The notes under the pieces were generated by a model. It searched no databases, had not been told where the DNA came from, and worked only from the letters and a program-made list of their open reading frames with translations. This document shows positions 23,967 through 32,493 of a stretch of DNA of 40,451 nucleotides, piece by piece (the first letter of the stretch is position 1; each line of letters begins with the position of its first letter). Source of the DNA: UBA1402 sp964488495. Its GTDB lineage: Bacteria; Bacteroidota; Bacteroidia; Bacteroidales; UBA1402. Position numbers and translations under genes: made by a program. Location of the stretch: the NCBI GenBank assembly GCA_964488495.1, contig CAZAUQ010000015.1, positions 1 through 40,451 on the forward strand, read 5' to 3'.

Positions 23967-26900
23967 TTATTGCAGGCCTACCATAATTTTTTTGGCAATA
24001 ATGGCCTGTTCGTTGTCACCGCTTACTACGAATAATCTGCAAATATACACCCCATTTTCGACTCTTTTGCCATTTTCGCCCACATAATTCCATTCCAGCT
24101 CCTGGCTGCTGTTGTCGGAATTCATCATATTGACTTGCTTACGCCATTGTAACCTGCCCCAGATATCGTATACCCTGTACTCCACCTGCATCCAGGTTGC
24201 CGGGCGGTCGTGACGGAAGGCAAACCAGGCTTTATCGCTGTTTTGATAAAAGTTCAGGTCCTGCAACTGAGGGCTCAGATCACTGACCACCTGAAAATCG
24301 ATGGTGGCCACCGAGGAATTGTTTTGCAAATCCCAGGCTCTCAGACTAAGGCTGTGCCGGCCTGTTTCAAGTTCAGGCAGTTTGTAGATAATACGTCCCG
24401 AATTACCTGAACCCAAATCGGATTCGTAATAATTATTCAGGATATGACGATCCATGCCGTCGATGGTCAATACCAGATCGTGGCCGAAACTACCGCCGCT
24501 CATGTTGATGCCGCTTTCGTCCTGCAACAAAGCAATCAGGCCGGGGCTGGTATTTACTTTACCTCCGTTTACAAAGCTGGTGGTATCGTTGAGGAACAAC
24601 CGAATCCGTGGCCCCGTACTGTCGGGCAAGGCTGCGCCGTTGGTGCCGCCTAGCAGGAATTGTTTAAAAACGCCCTGAGCTTCGATATCTCCTTCGGTGT
24701 TGTGTGCATACAAATTTATCATACCCGGTTTGTAGGAATAACTCTGGTCTTTGGGCACAATAAAGCGGAAATTGAATTCACCCTTGCTGATCTGCTCTTT
24801 GCCGGCAAACAAAACCTTGCTGCGGTCGTAATACCTAAAGACATCGTTACCGCTGTTGCCCAGGGTCTCTATCAAATCTTCGGCATCATACACGGTAGGA
24901 TAGACAAGCCCTTCGAAATCATCGGCAACACTCCCGTCGTGACGCAGTACCCGACCGCTGAATTCGGCTGTGCCCAGCGCACTGAGTGTATCGTACACCC
25001 CGGCCTGTAGTTCCCTGCCCCTGACCTGGGTTATTTCCAGCTTGAATTCGGGATAACTCAGTTTAAGAGCCGGATCGCCTATCAGAGCAAAATTCAGCTT
25101 ATTGCGATCGTATTTGAGCGACTCCGACTGTTTGGTACGGCACATCACTTCGCCCAGGCTCAGTCGGCGGCCACTTTCGGTGGCAAAAATATGGTCAATA
25201 AAACTTTTGTTGATGGTATAATTAGGTCCAGAATACACCACTCTGGAAGTCGTAAACAAAGCTATGCCACCACCCTTCTCGTTGAGAAAAATATATTCCC
25301 CGCCCGAAGTTACAGCATCGTCGTAACGGCAAAAATCGCAGGTAGCTGTTACCCAGAGGGGTAAACGCTTGTTTTGCATTTCTTTGATCTCAGCGATCGT
25401 TAGCAATTGTTCACTGGCCCAGGTGGTGGTAGAACCATGGCCACTGTAATTGAGCAACAACAGCCCTGAACTCAGCAATTCGGCCAGGCGTTTGTTGGCA
25501 CCCGGTACTGTAGTGCCTGCAGAACTGGTTTCTCGCTGATAAGCATCCACAAAAATCTTGTGGGCCATAAATTCCGGATTATTGCTTTTGACAGATTCGG
25601 CCAGTTTATCGGCATGAGACACATGGGTATTGTTGTCCCCGTCGTCACCAATGAAACAGAGTTGGTTTTTCCAGGTGCCTTTGTCCCTGTTGTTGATGTA
25701 AGACAAGGTTTTGTCGACAGCTATCCTGGCTTCGGCTTTACTGCGCACAGGGAAACGTCCTATGCCAATATCCATTTTGTCGTAGGGCAGGTTCACTCCT
25801 TCGTTGTCGTCCAAAAAGCCAAAATAATCGTCGGTAACGTACGATGAAGTGCCTTCGAGACTCTCTTTGGACTGGAAGGTCAGAATCTTATTGGGGCTCG
25901 TAATTCCCGATGAGAAAGCAGCGGTCACCAGTCGATTATCGTACACACCGTCTCCAAACAGCAAGAGAGATTGAGGAATATCAGCGGCACTTGTTGCCCT
26001 GTCGTAAAACATTTTCAAGAAACGACGATATGCGCTGGCGTCGGGAGTGCCCGATGAAAACTCGTTGTAAACCTGTTCGGTGGTGACCACCAACACCCGG
26101 AGTTGATCGTAGTCACGATGAGCCTGAGCCAACTCCCGGGCTTCGGCAATAAAATCGGGATGCGTAATGATTATAAAATCCGGAGTCGTCAAGGCATGCA
26201 AATCCTGATTAGGCACTTGCCCTTCTATGACCGGTTTGGGAAAATTTCCCTTAAGGTTTACTGCCACAAATTCCCGCAAACTGTCGGTGGAAACAATGAA
26301 TTGATATTCTGTACCTTTAAGTTCTCCGGGCACCAGCTTCATGCTGCCTGTTTTGCCAATTTCAAACACACGGGTTGAGGCGTCGGCAGACTCAAGGCAG
26401 AAACGGCTGACTTTGCCGGCGCCCAGACTTTTGGGATCTCTGAAAGCCATAAAGGCCGAATTCAACACCAAACGGCAACGGGCATTGATAGCCACATAGT
26501 TGAGATGGGCATTTTTGGGTATTACGCCATTGTTGTTGTATTGCAGCCTTACAGCGACAGTATTGCCCTGAGGCAAAAAGGTTTTGGACAGGCTGCTGCC
26601 CCGGGCGTAGGTATAAGAGTCTGTGGAAGAAACAGCCGAATAATTCATCGAACCCAGATAGCTGTTGTCGACGTATAGACGGGTGGATCCCGACAATGTA
26701 CTGCGTGCGGCCGTTTCGGCCACCATACTGGCCTGTTCTCCGCTCAGGATATCATCAAAAGTAAAGCTCAGACTTAAATCGGTATTGCTCATTAGATCTT
26801 CGCCATAACATTCCCTGCCTGTGGCACCCAGACTATACAGATCCCTTTCGTGCAGCCTGTAAGCAGAATATGCCCTGACATCGGAGTCGGCTTCCCGGGC

Positions 26901-27791
26901 AGGTGCGACCAGCTCTTCTATGGGTTTGGTCCCCTCGGAACGTTCTCCGACAAAATAATAGCCTTTGGTGGAATAATGGTTGTTCAGACGGGTAAACAGC
27001 CCTTTGGAGGCTTCGTAATTCCAGGATAAAGGCCCCAGACCGTAAAACAACAGGTAGCCTTGCTCCTCATCTTTATAAAACGAAAGTTCGGGCAAATCGT
27101 CCACATAGGGCTGAGTGAAATCCTCTGGCAGCAGCTGCCCTCCGTAACCGTAAAGCTGCACTTTGGCAGGATCGATGCCCATTTTGCGCAAGTCATCGAA
27201 ACTGAGTTTATATATGCCCGTGTTTTCGACACTAATCTTGATGAATTTACCGTTGCTCAGCCTGGAGTTTACGGCATAACGCAACCCCGGCGAAACCTGT
27301 GAAGCTTGGTCCGACAACATAGAAACAAAATTGGAAATGTCTTGCTGCTGGTCTTTTTCCAGCACACTTGTTGCAGCCTCCCTGATATATGCCCATTCGA
27401 AAGAAAGCAGGCGGTAATAACGTCCGTTCTTGTGAAGGAATGGATAAAAGTATACATCCCAGACAGCCTCTTTGCGCTGAATTCCTTTGTTGATATGCAA
27501 TTCCAGGCTGTCGGGAAACTTATTCAAAAGAGAGGTATAGGCTTGCAGGTCTTTGCCTTTGATTTCTTCCCACACCGGGAATCTTATCTCCAGGCCTTGT
27601 ATGCCCGGTTCGGGCAGATAAGTCTCTGAATAAAGCGGAAGACCCACATCCTCCGGCTGCACGGCTCCTTCGAAAGACCACAGCCTGCCGCCCCCGGCAG
27701 AAAGGCTGTAATGCCAGTCGAGATTGTATGCATAAGAAGCTGTAAACATACAGCCAAAGAGAAAGATCCAAATCGCCTTATATAATTTCAT
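23967..27791 (-). CDS. porU: Type IX secretion system sortase PorU
   Basis: PorU is a C25 gingipain-like cysteine peptidase on the cell surface. It removes the C-terminal signal from cargo and links cargo to anionic lipopolysaccharide. The 1274-residue length fits. A signal peptide (LYKAIWIFLFGCMFTASYAY) is followed by about 500 residues of beta-rich N-terminal domain. The peptidase domain, about 540-920, contains H785 in NYSGHGSTT and C818 in TATCDFCRYDD, the catalytic dyad. An Ig-like region follows, then a C-terminal type IX signal-like domain with VYDIWGRLQWRKQ, ENGVYICRLFV and IIAKKIMVGLQ. It starts 54 bp after the FAH gene and precedes porV. Confidence 0.96.
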   Translation of the reverse strand: MKLYKAIWIFLFGCMFTASYAYNLDWHYSLSAGGGRLWSFEGAVQPEDVGLPLYSETYLPEPGIQGLEIRFPVWEEIKGKDLQAYTSLLNKFPDSLELHINKGIQRKEAVWDVYFYPFLHKNGRYYRLLSFEWAYIREAATSVLEKDQQQDISNFVSMLSDQASQVSPGLRYAVNSRLSNGKFIKISVENTGIYKLSFDDLRKMGIDPAKVQLYGYGGQLLPEDFTQPYVDDLPELSFYKDEEQGYLLFYGLGPLSWNYEASKGLFTRLNNHYSTKGYYFVGERSEGTKPIEELVAPAREADSDVRAYSAYRLHERDLYSLGATGRECYGEDLMSNTDLSLSFTFDDILSGEQASMVAETAARSTLSGSTRLYVDNSYLGSMNYSAVSSTDSYTYARGSSLSKTFLPQGNTVAVRLQYNNNGVIPKNAHLNYVAINARCRLVLNSAFMAFRDPKSLGAGKVSRFCLESADASTRVFEIGKTGSMKLVPGELKGTEYQFIVSTDSLREFVAVNLKGNFPKPVIEGQVPNQDLHALTTPDFIIITHPDFIAEARELAQAHRDYDQLRVLVVTTEQVYNEFSSGTPDASAYRRFLKMFYDRATSAADIPQSLLLFGDGVYDNRLVTAAFSSGITSPNKILTFQSKESLEGTSSYVTDDYFGFLDDNEGVNLPYDKMDIGIGRFPVRSKAEARIAVDKTLSYINNRDKGTWKNQLCFIGDDGDNNTHVSHADKLAESVKSNNPEFMAHKIFVDAYQRETSSAGTTVPGANKRLAELLSSGLLLLNYSGHGSTTTWASEQLLTIAEIKEMQNKRLPLWVTATCDFCRYDDAVTSGGEYIFLNEKGGGIALFTTSRVVYSGPNYTINKSFIDHIFATESGRRLSLGEVMCRTKQSESLKYDRNKLNFALIGDPALKLSYPEFKLEITQVRGRELQAGVYDTLSALGTAEFSGRVLRHDGSVADDFEGLVYPTVYDAEDLIETLGNSGNDVFRYYDRSKVLFAGKEQISKGEFNFRFIVPKDQSYSYKPGMINLYAHNTEGDIEAQGVFKQFLLGGTNGAALPDSTGPRIRLFLNDTTSFVNGGKVNTSPGLIALLQDESGINMSGGSFGHDLVLTIDGMDRHILNNYYESDLGSGNSGRIIYKLPELETGRHSLSLRAWDLQNNSSVATIDFQVVSDLSPQLQDLNFYQNSDKAWFAFRHDRPATWMQVEYRVYDIWGRLQWRKQVNMMNSDNSSQELEWNYVGENGKRVENGVYICRLFVVSGDNEQAIIAKKIMVGLQ

Positions 27792-27844
27792 GTAATTTCG
27801 ATGCTATCCAATAGAGAACAAACGCAAATTCAGCCACTCTATTG

Positions 27845-28456
27845 TCATTTCACCCATAAATGCAACATCTTTTCACCTTCGAGCCAGGCCTCGAGATGAT
27901 CTTCTTTGTGAACAGGCCCCACTCCGCAGGGAGTGCCTGTAAAAAACAGATCGCCGGTTTTCAGGGTAAAAAAGCGACTGGCGTAGGCTATAATCTGATC
28001 CACCCCAAATAACATTTCGGCTGTATAGCCCTGTTGCACTGTTTTTCCATTCAGATCGAGCCTGAAATGCAATTGCTGAATGTCTTCAAAACGATCCTTG
28101 GGAATAAAATGTCCTACTACGGCCGATTGGTCAAAGCCCTTGCTGATTTCCCAGGGCAAGCCCCGGGCTCTCAGGTTTCTTTGTAAATCGCGGGCGGTCA
28201 AATCCAGGCCCAGGCTGATTTCGTCGTAGTAGCGATGAGCAAATTTTTCGGCTATATTTTTGCCCAACTTGCTTATTTTCACCACTAATTCGGTTTCGTA
28301 ATGAATTTCCTGTGAAAAATCGGGTAGAAAAAAAGGCTGTCTATCGGAACAGAGGGCCGAATCGGGTTTTATAAAAAGAACCGGTTCCTCGGGCCTTTCC
28401 GAGTTTAATTCCTGAATGTGGGGGAGATAATTCATCCCGACAGCAATAATCTTCAT
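27845..28456 (-). CDS. Fumarylacetoacetate hydrolase (FAH) family protein
   Basis: The 203-residue cytoplasmic protein is a small FAH-fold enzyme, probably acting on a beta-keto acid such as an acylpyruvate or a decarboxylase/hydratase substrate. The metal ligands are visible: the E-x-E pair in HYETELVVKI near residues 51-60 and a D in SLGLDLTARDLQR. FTGTPCGVG near 172-180 is the conserved oxyanion loop. It starts 6 bp after rex and lies 54 bp before porU, so it is probably co-transcribed with both. This placement is common in Bacteroidota from memory, but I cannot tell which substrate it uses. No signal peptide is seen. Confidence 0.9.
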   Translation of the reverse strand: MKIIAVGMNYLPHIQELNSERPEEPVLFIKPDSALCSDRQPFFLPDFSQEIHYETELVVKISKLGKNIAEKFAHRYYDEISLGLDLTARDLQRNLRARGLPWEISKGFDQSAVVGHFIPKDRFEDIQQLHFRLDLNGKTVQQGYTAEMLFGVDQIIAYASRFFTLKTGDLFFTGTPCGVGPVHKEDHLEAWLEGEKMLHLWVK

Positions 28457-28462
28457 ACCTTG

Positions 28463-29104
28463 TCAGAGCTTGTTTTCCATTCGGTTGAACATAACCGCCA
28501 GATGGGCATAGATGGAAGTGTTTTGAATGACAATATCTTCGGGGATGTGAATCCTGAAAGGAGTAAAATTCCAGATGGCTCGTATACCGCCTTGCACTAT
28601 TTGTTCGGCCACTTCCTGGGCTTTTTGCACCGGGACAGTCAATATACCGATGGAGGCATTGGTGCTGGCTTGAATGTCGGGATAATCCTTAATGTGGTGG
28701 ACCGGTATGCCTTGTATGGCGGTGCCGACCACCCAGGGATTGACATCGAAGCCGGCCAGAATTTCCAGCCCGAATTGCGACAGCCCTTTGTCGTGCAACA
28801 AGGCAGCTCCCAGGTTGCCCACACCGAACAAAAAGGCTTTATGCACCTTGGTAAAACCCAGGTATTCCTCAAGCACGGAGATCAACAACTGTACATCGTA
28901 ACCTATGCGGGTCTTGCCGCTGATTTCGAGACAGGAAAGATCTTTGGCAATCTGAGGTGCACTTACATTGATAGCTCTTGAAATCTGAGTGGACGATATA
29001 CGGGTTTCACCCTGGGCTGCTGCCATTTTAAGAAAAGCCAGATACCAGGGCAGTCGCCTGAGCGTCGGTTCAGGAACAGTTGATCCCTTTTTTATTTCGT
29101 TCAT
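28463..29104 (-). CDS. rex: Redox-sensing transcriptional repressor Rex
   Basis: Rex senses the NADH/NAD+ ratio and represses fermentation and redox genes when NADH is low. The 213-residue length is normal. The N-terminal winged helix is at about 10-80 (STQISRAINVSAPQIAKDLS is the recognition region). The Rossmann fold begins at FLFGVGNLGAALL with G94, G96 and G99. The C-terminal swap helix contains NTSIYAHLAVMFNRMENKL. The ATG at 29102-29104 (MNEIKKGS) is chosen because the next upstream in-frame start lies in the palindromic operator. A divergent promoter with this operator precedes it, which suggests autoregulation. Confidence 0.96.
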   Translation of the reverse strand: MNEIKKGSTVPEPTLRRLPWYLAFLKMAAAQGETRISSTQISRAINVSAPQIAKDLSCLEISGKTRIGYDVQLLISVLEEYLGFTKVHKAFLFGVGNLGAALLHDKGLSQFGLEILAGFDVNPWVVGTAIQGIPVHHIKDYPDIQASTNASIGILTVPVQKAQEVAEQIVQGGIRAIWNFTPFRIHIPEDIVIQNTSIYAHLAVMFNRMENKL

Positions 29105-29130
29105 ACTCAATACAAAATGTAGATTTGATG

Positions 29131-29165
29131 CAAAAATAATAAATAATTTTAATGAACTCACAAAA
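29131..29165 (-). promoter_or_regulatory. Promoter of rex
   Basis: On the minus strand, TTTTG (plus positions 29161-29165) and TATTTTTG (29131-29138) match the Bacteroidetes -33 and -7 elements, with a 22-bp spacer. The -7 box is 26 bp before the rex ATG. The -33 element lies inside the palindrome, so a bound regulator would block it. Confidence 0.55.
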
Positions 29166-29178
29166 TTTTGTGAGTTCA
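29153..29178. promoter_or_regulatory. Perfect 26-bp palindrome, probable operator
   Basis: The half site is TGAACTCACAAAA followed by its exact complement; the whole 26 bp reads the same on both strands. It lies between the divergent rex and SUI1-like genes and overlaps the -33 elements of both. The core TCACAA-AATT-TTGTGA contains the TTGTGA half-sites of known Rex operators, but pointing outward rather than inward. Rex binding is therefore an inference. Confidence 0.7.
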
Positions 29179-29197
29179 CAAATGCAGTTTACTTTTG
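29166..29197 (+). promoter_or_regulatory. Promoter of the SUI1/YciH-like gene
   Basis: TTTTG (29166-29170) and TACTTTTG (29190-29197), 19 bp apart, fit the Bacteroidetes -33 and -7 consensus. The -7 box is 52 bp before the start codon. The -33 element is the right half of the palindrome's core. Confidence 0.6.
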
Positions 29198-29249
29198 TCA
29201 AAAGTCCGGCAGGACTGTGTAAATACTAATAACTTAACAATCAAAACCT

Positions 29250-29612
29250 ATGCCCTCACAAGATTGGAAAGAACGCCTCGCTGCCATGGCCAAAACTTCA
29301 GGTGAACAATCAGTAAACGTGGTCAAAACTTCAGGTGAACAATCAGTAAACGTGGTCAAAAAAGGTCAGCTCTGCATCCATTTCGAAAAACGCAACGGCA
29401 AGCCCACTACCATTATAAGTGAATTCAAGGGCAGCCAAAAGGAACTTCTGGAGCTGGCCAGGCAATTGAAAAGCGCCTTAGGCATAGGCGGATCGGCCAA
29501 AGACGACGAAATTTTGCTGCAAGGAGATGTCCGCGATAAAATCGTACTTTATTTGCAAAAATCAGGTTACTCTCTTAAAGGGGATTACAAAAAAAATGGT
29601 TCCCGTTTTTAA
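29250..29612 (+). CDS. yciH: SUI1/YciH-family translation factor with 11-residue tandem repeat
   Basis: The 120-residue product belongs to the eIF1/SUI1 fold, which in eukaryotes enforces start-codon choice. Bacterial YciH-like proteins are less well understood. The SUI1 domain is at about 38-113 with GQLCIHFEKRNGKPTTI, EFKGSQKELLELARQLKSAL, GIGGSAKDDEILLQGDVRDK and VLYLQKSGYSLKG; the KDDEILLQG motif is the hallmark. The N-terminal part holds an exact 11-residue duplication, KTSGEQSVNVV at 15-25 and 26-36, encoded by an exact 33-bp repeat. It is transcribed away from rex over a shared palindrome. A terminator follows. Confidence 0.9.
   Translation: MPSQDWKERLAAMAKTSGEQSVNVVKTSGEQSVNVVKKGQLCIHFEKRNGKPTTIISEFKGSQKELLELARQLKSALGIGGSAKDDEILLQGDVRDKIVLYLQKSGYSLKGDYKKNGSRF
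29291..29356 (+). repeat. Perfect 33-bp tandem duplication in yciH
   Basis: Two identical 33-bp units occupy 29291-29323 and 29324-29356 and add 11 residues in frame. No third copy is present. Absence of any mismatch points to a recent or unstable event. Confidence 0.95.
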
Positions 29613-29627
29613 GCGGAAACCATTTTT
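29592..29627. terminator. Bidirectional terminator between yciH and tsf
   Basis: AAAAATGGTTCCCG and CGGAAACCATTTTT pair with a single mismatch around an 8-base loop. The stop codon of yciH lies in the loop. A-runs and T-runs on the two sides let it serve both converging transcripts, yciH from the left and the rplM-tsf operon from the right. Confidence 0.8.
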
Positions 29628-29645
29628 ATTTATGATTAGCAAAAT

Positions 29646-30467
29646 TTATTCCTGATTAAGCGTAACACGCTTAAAATCTACGGGAGCCAAATCTTTGTCA
29701 CAACTCTTGAGATACTGGGTTACCGAAATTTTACCGTCTTTGATGAAAGCCTGTTCCATTAAAGTAGATTCCTGATAAAATTTGTTCAGACGTCCCTGTG
29801 CAATCTTATCGAGCATGTTTTCGGGCTTGCCTTCCTGGCGGGCTTTATCACGGCCGATTTCAAGTTCCTGTTCTACGATTTTGGCGGGCACTGAAGCTCT
29901 GTCGAGCGATACCGGATTCATGGCGGCTATTTGCATGGCTACGTCGCGGGCTACCTGATATTCGGGTTCTTTGTTGAAACCAACTATGGTTGCCAGCTTG
30001 TTTCCGGGATGTATGTAATCCATCACAGAAGCAGCTTTTACGTATTCGTAATAGCCCAACTCCATTTTTTCACCGGTAATACCACTGCGTTCAGTAACCA
30101 GGTCGGTCACTGTTCTGCCGTCTAAAATAGCGGCTTGCAGCGCTTCGAGGCTTTCGATCTTTGCAGTCAAAGCCAAATCCAGAATAGATTTAGTTAAAGC
30201 TATAAAATCCTGGTTTTTGGCCACAAAATCGGTTTCGCATTTCAAGGCTACAATGGCGGCAAAACCCTCTTTGCAACCGGCCAGGACACAACCTTCGGAA
30301 GCATCTCTGTCGCTGCGTTTGGCAGCAATAGCCTTACCTCTTTTGCGAATGATTTCAATCGCCTTTTCCATATCGTTGTTCGCTTCGGTGAGCGCATTCT
30401 TACAATCCATCATCCCGGCTCCGGTCATAGTACGAAGCTTCGAGATATCTGCCATAGTTACTGCCAT
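29646..30467 (-). CDS. tsf: Translation elongation factor Ts
   Basis: EF-Ts exchanges GDP for GTP on EF-Tu. The 273-residue length is usual for Bacteroidota. The N-terminal UBA-like module, ADISKLRTMTGAGMMDCKNA, is followed by the core with the CETDFVAKNQDF motif whose Asp-Phe pair enters the EF-Tu nucleotide site. Residues after about 140 make the second core lobe and the C-terminal helix. It is the last gene of the operon, 65 bp after rpsB, and shares its transcript with the ribosomal genes. A terminator lies 19 bp downstream of its stop. Confidence 0.98.
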   Translation of the reverse strand: MAVTMADISKLRTMTGAGMMDCKNALTEANNDMEKAIEIIRKRGKAIAAKRSDRDASEGCVLAGCKEGFAAIVALKCETDFVAKNQDFIALTKSILDLALTAKIESLEALQAAILDGRTVTDLVTERSGITGEKMELGYYEYVKAASVMDYIHPGNKLATIVGFNKEPEYQVARDVAMQIAAMNPVSLDRASVPAKIVEQELEIGRDKARQEGKPENMLDKIAQGRLNKFYQESTLMEQAFIKDGKISVTQYLKSCDKDLAPVDFKRVTLNQE

Positions 30468-30532
30468 ACTTATTCTTTCTTTAAAATATTAAAAATCGTC
30501 CTTGCCAGCCAAAAAACCGAAGCATGAGTTGA

Positions 30533-31399
30533 TTATTCGTCGTCATCTTTCATAAACTTCGAAGCTACCCTGGCTTTCAGTGCTTCCTCGTCTTCTTTTT
30601 GGATGCGTTCTCTGCGGGCTGCTTTGGAACGACGTTCCTTGCGACTTGCATTTTCGGCGCCTTCTTCGTCTTCGGAAACGGCAGCTGCTGCATCGGCATC
30701 GGCTTTTTCCACCTTGCGTTCTTCCAGACCTTCGGCAATAGCGGCACAAACCGTCGACATTACAACTTCGATAGATTTGGTGGCATCGTCGTTGGCGGGG
30801 ATTACATAATCGATGTTGGAAGGATCAGAATTGGTATCGACCATGGCAAAAACGGGAATACCCAGACGATTGGCTTCGTGAACAGCGATTTGTTCTTTCA
30901 GAACATCAATCACAAACAAAGCCGAAGGCAATCTGTTCAAATCGGCAATACTGCCCAGGTTCTTTTCCAGTTTAGCTCTTTTGCGTGCAATCTGTAAACG
31001 TTCTCTTTTGGACAAATTGCCAAAAGTGCCGTCCGTAGACATTTTGTCGATGGTTGACATTTTCTTTACAGCCTTGCGGATGGTGGGGAAATTGGTGAGC
31101 ATTCCTCCCGGCCAACGTTCGATAACATAAGGCATATTGACGGAACCGGCTATTTGGGCAACAATGTCTTTGGCCTGTTTTTTGGTGGCAACAAAGAGAA
31201 TTTTCTTTCCCGAGCGGGCAAAATTTTTCATTACCTCGGCAGCCTCGTCCAGTTTAATAACTGTTTTGTGCAGGTCTATAATGTGGATGCCGTTACGTTC
31301 CATAAAGATGTACGGAGCCATGGCGGGGTTCCATTTTCTCTTAAGGTGTCCGAAATGTACTCCGGCTTCCAGTAATTGATCAAAATTCGTTCTTGACAT
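30533..31399 (-). CDS. rpsB: 30S ribosomal protein S2
   Basis: S2 binds the back of the small subunit and is needed for S1 assembly. The product is 288 residues. The family core (FDQLLEAGVHFGHLKRKWNP at about 4-23; ERWPGGMLTNFPTIRK near 92) covers about 225 residues. The last 55 residues are a charged tail with EDEEGAENASRKERRSKAAR and a DDDE end. Extended acidic-basic tails occur on S2 in Bacteroidota; I do not know the role. It precedes tsf, the most common bacterial order. A 131-bp leader separates it from rpsI. Confidence 0.98.
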   Translation of the reverse strand: MSRTNFDQLLEAGVHFGHLKRKWNPAMAPYIFMERNGIHIIDLHKTVIKLDEAAEVMKNFARSGKKILFVATKKQAKDIVAQIAGSVNMPYVIERWPGGMLTNFPTIRKAVKKMSTIDKMSTDGTFGNLSKRERLQIARKRAKLEKNLGSIADLNRLPSALFVIDVLKEQIAVHEANRLGIPVFAMVDTNSDPSNIDYVIPANDDATKSIEVVMSTVCAAIAEGLEERKVEKADADAAAAVSEDEEGAENASRKERRSKAARRERIQKEDEEALKARVASKFMKDDDE

Positions 31400-31530
31400 G
31401 ATGGTTAATTAATTTCGTTTACATTCTTTTGGGGCTCATTCAATCGTCCGGTAGTTCTCGGCCTAAGCCGGAAGTCCTGACCATTTAGATACTAAACGCT
31501 TCTTTATTATTGAGCAGTGGTATCAAAATA
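31400..31530 (-). other. rpsI-rpsB spacer with possible leader structure
   Basis: On the minus strand the spacer carries TCCGG and CCGGA sixteen bases apart, enclosing CGGC-TTAG-GCCG. The elements could form alternative short stems. S2 leader regulation is known in several bacteria, so a regulatory RNA is possible, but I match no named class. No second promoter is obvious. Confidence 0.25.
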
Positions 31531-31917
31531 TTAACGCTTGCTGAACTGGAATCTTTTCCTTGCTTTGGGACGACCCGGTTTTTTGCGTTCCACAATGCGG
31601 GAGTCGCGGGTCATAAATCCTTCGGCTCTCAGAGCAGGCTTATCGTCGGGATTGATTTTGACAAGGGCGCGGGAAATGGCCAGGCGCAAAGCCTCGGCTT
31701 GTCCTTTGAAACCGCCTCCTCTGAGGCTTACGCTGATGTCGTATTTTCCGTCGACCTCCAATTTGTTGAGTGGTTGTTTAACCACATACTGGAGAATACC
31801 GGAGGGGAAATACACCGACAGGTCCTTCTTGTTGATACTGATGGTTCCGTTTCCTTCAGTAACGAATACACGGGCAATCGCTGCCTTTCTTCTTCCTATT
31901 GCATTTACTACTTCCAT
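31531..31917 (-). CDS. rpsI: 30S ribosomal protein S9
   Basis: S9 is a late-assembly protein whose C-terminal tail reaches the P-site tRNA. The 128-residue product begins MEVVNAIGRRKAAIARVFV and ends with the expected basic tail RPKARKRFQFSKR. The central GGGFKGQAEALRLAISRAL motif is the S9 signature. It starts 2 bp after the rplM stop, the usual rplM-rpsI pair, so the two proteins are made in balance. Confidence 0.98.
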   Translation of the reverse strand: MEVVNAIGRRKAAIARVFVTEGNGTISINKKDLSVYFPSGILQYVVKQPLNKLEVDGKYDISVSLRGGGFKGQAEALRLAISRALVKINPDDKPALRAEGFMTRDSRIVERKKPGRPKARKRFQFSKR

Positions 31918-31919
31918 AA

Positions 31920-32375
31920 TTATTTAAGTGAGTTTAAATCGATTGCCTTCGGATTTTGTGCCTGATGAGGATGTTCATTTCCTGCATACACATACAAATT
32001 GTTGATAACAGCTTCGCCCAAACGGTTTTTGGGAAGCATACCCTTAATCACTTTCCGGTATAAACTTAAAGGATCTTTGGCCATTAATTTTGCCGGAGTA
32101 AACTCTCTTTGCCCGCCCGGATATCCCGTGTGGCGCAAATAAATGCGATCATTCCATTTTGAACCGGTAAGCCTGACTTTATCCGCATTGATAATGATGA
32201 CATTGTCACCACAATCCACATGGGGTGTAAAGCTTGGTTTGTACTTACCTCTCAGCAACTTGGTAACCTTCGTCCCCAAACGTCCCAACACTTGATCGGT
32301 TGCATCAACTACAACCCATTCTTTTTGTGCCGTTGCCTTGTTAACAGAAATGGTCTTGTAACTCAAACTGTCCAC
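31920..32375 (-). CDS. rplM: 50S ribosomal protein L13
   Basis: L13 is an early-assembly 23S rRNA-binding protein. The 151-residue product has the conserved WVVVDATDQVLGRLGTKV at 20-37, KYKPSFTPHVDCGDNVIIIN near 45-64, and GMLPKNRLGEAVINNLYVYA near 114-133. The only reasonable start is GTG at 32373-32375 (VDSLSYKT), because no in-frame ATG lies nearby; the initiator is still formyl-Met. It is the first gene of the rplM-rpsI-rpsB-tsf operon and lies downstream of a good promoter. Confidence 0.97.
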   Translation of the reverse strand: MDSLSYKTISVNKATAQKEWVVVDATDQVLGRLGTKVTKLLRGKYKPSFTPHVDCGDNVIIINADKVRLTGSKWNDRIYLRHTGYPGGQREFTPAKLMAKDPLSLYRKVIKGMLPKNRLGEAVINNLYVYAGNEHPHQAQNPKAIDLNSLK

Positions 32376-32493
32376 TGCTTCTTTGGATTTTAATTGTTAA
32401 TTAATTATCGTTTAAAATAAACAAATCCCAAGGTCTTCGAACTTAATTCCTTATGAACTAAAATCTTATAAAAAACCATAGAGAATTGGCCTG

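Noticed and set aside
29105..29179. Upstream start for Rex at 29179
   Set aside because: It would place the palindrome and the promoter inside the coding region; the start at 29104 gives the normal Rex N-terminus.
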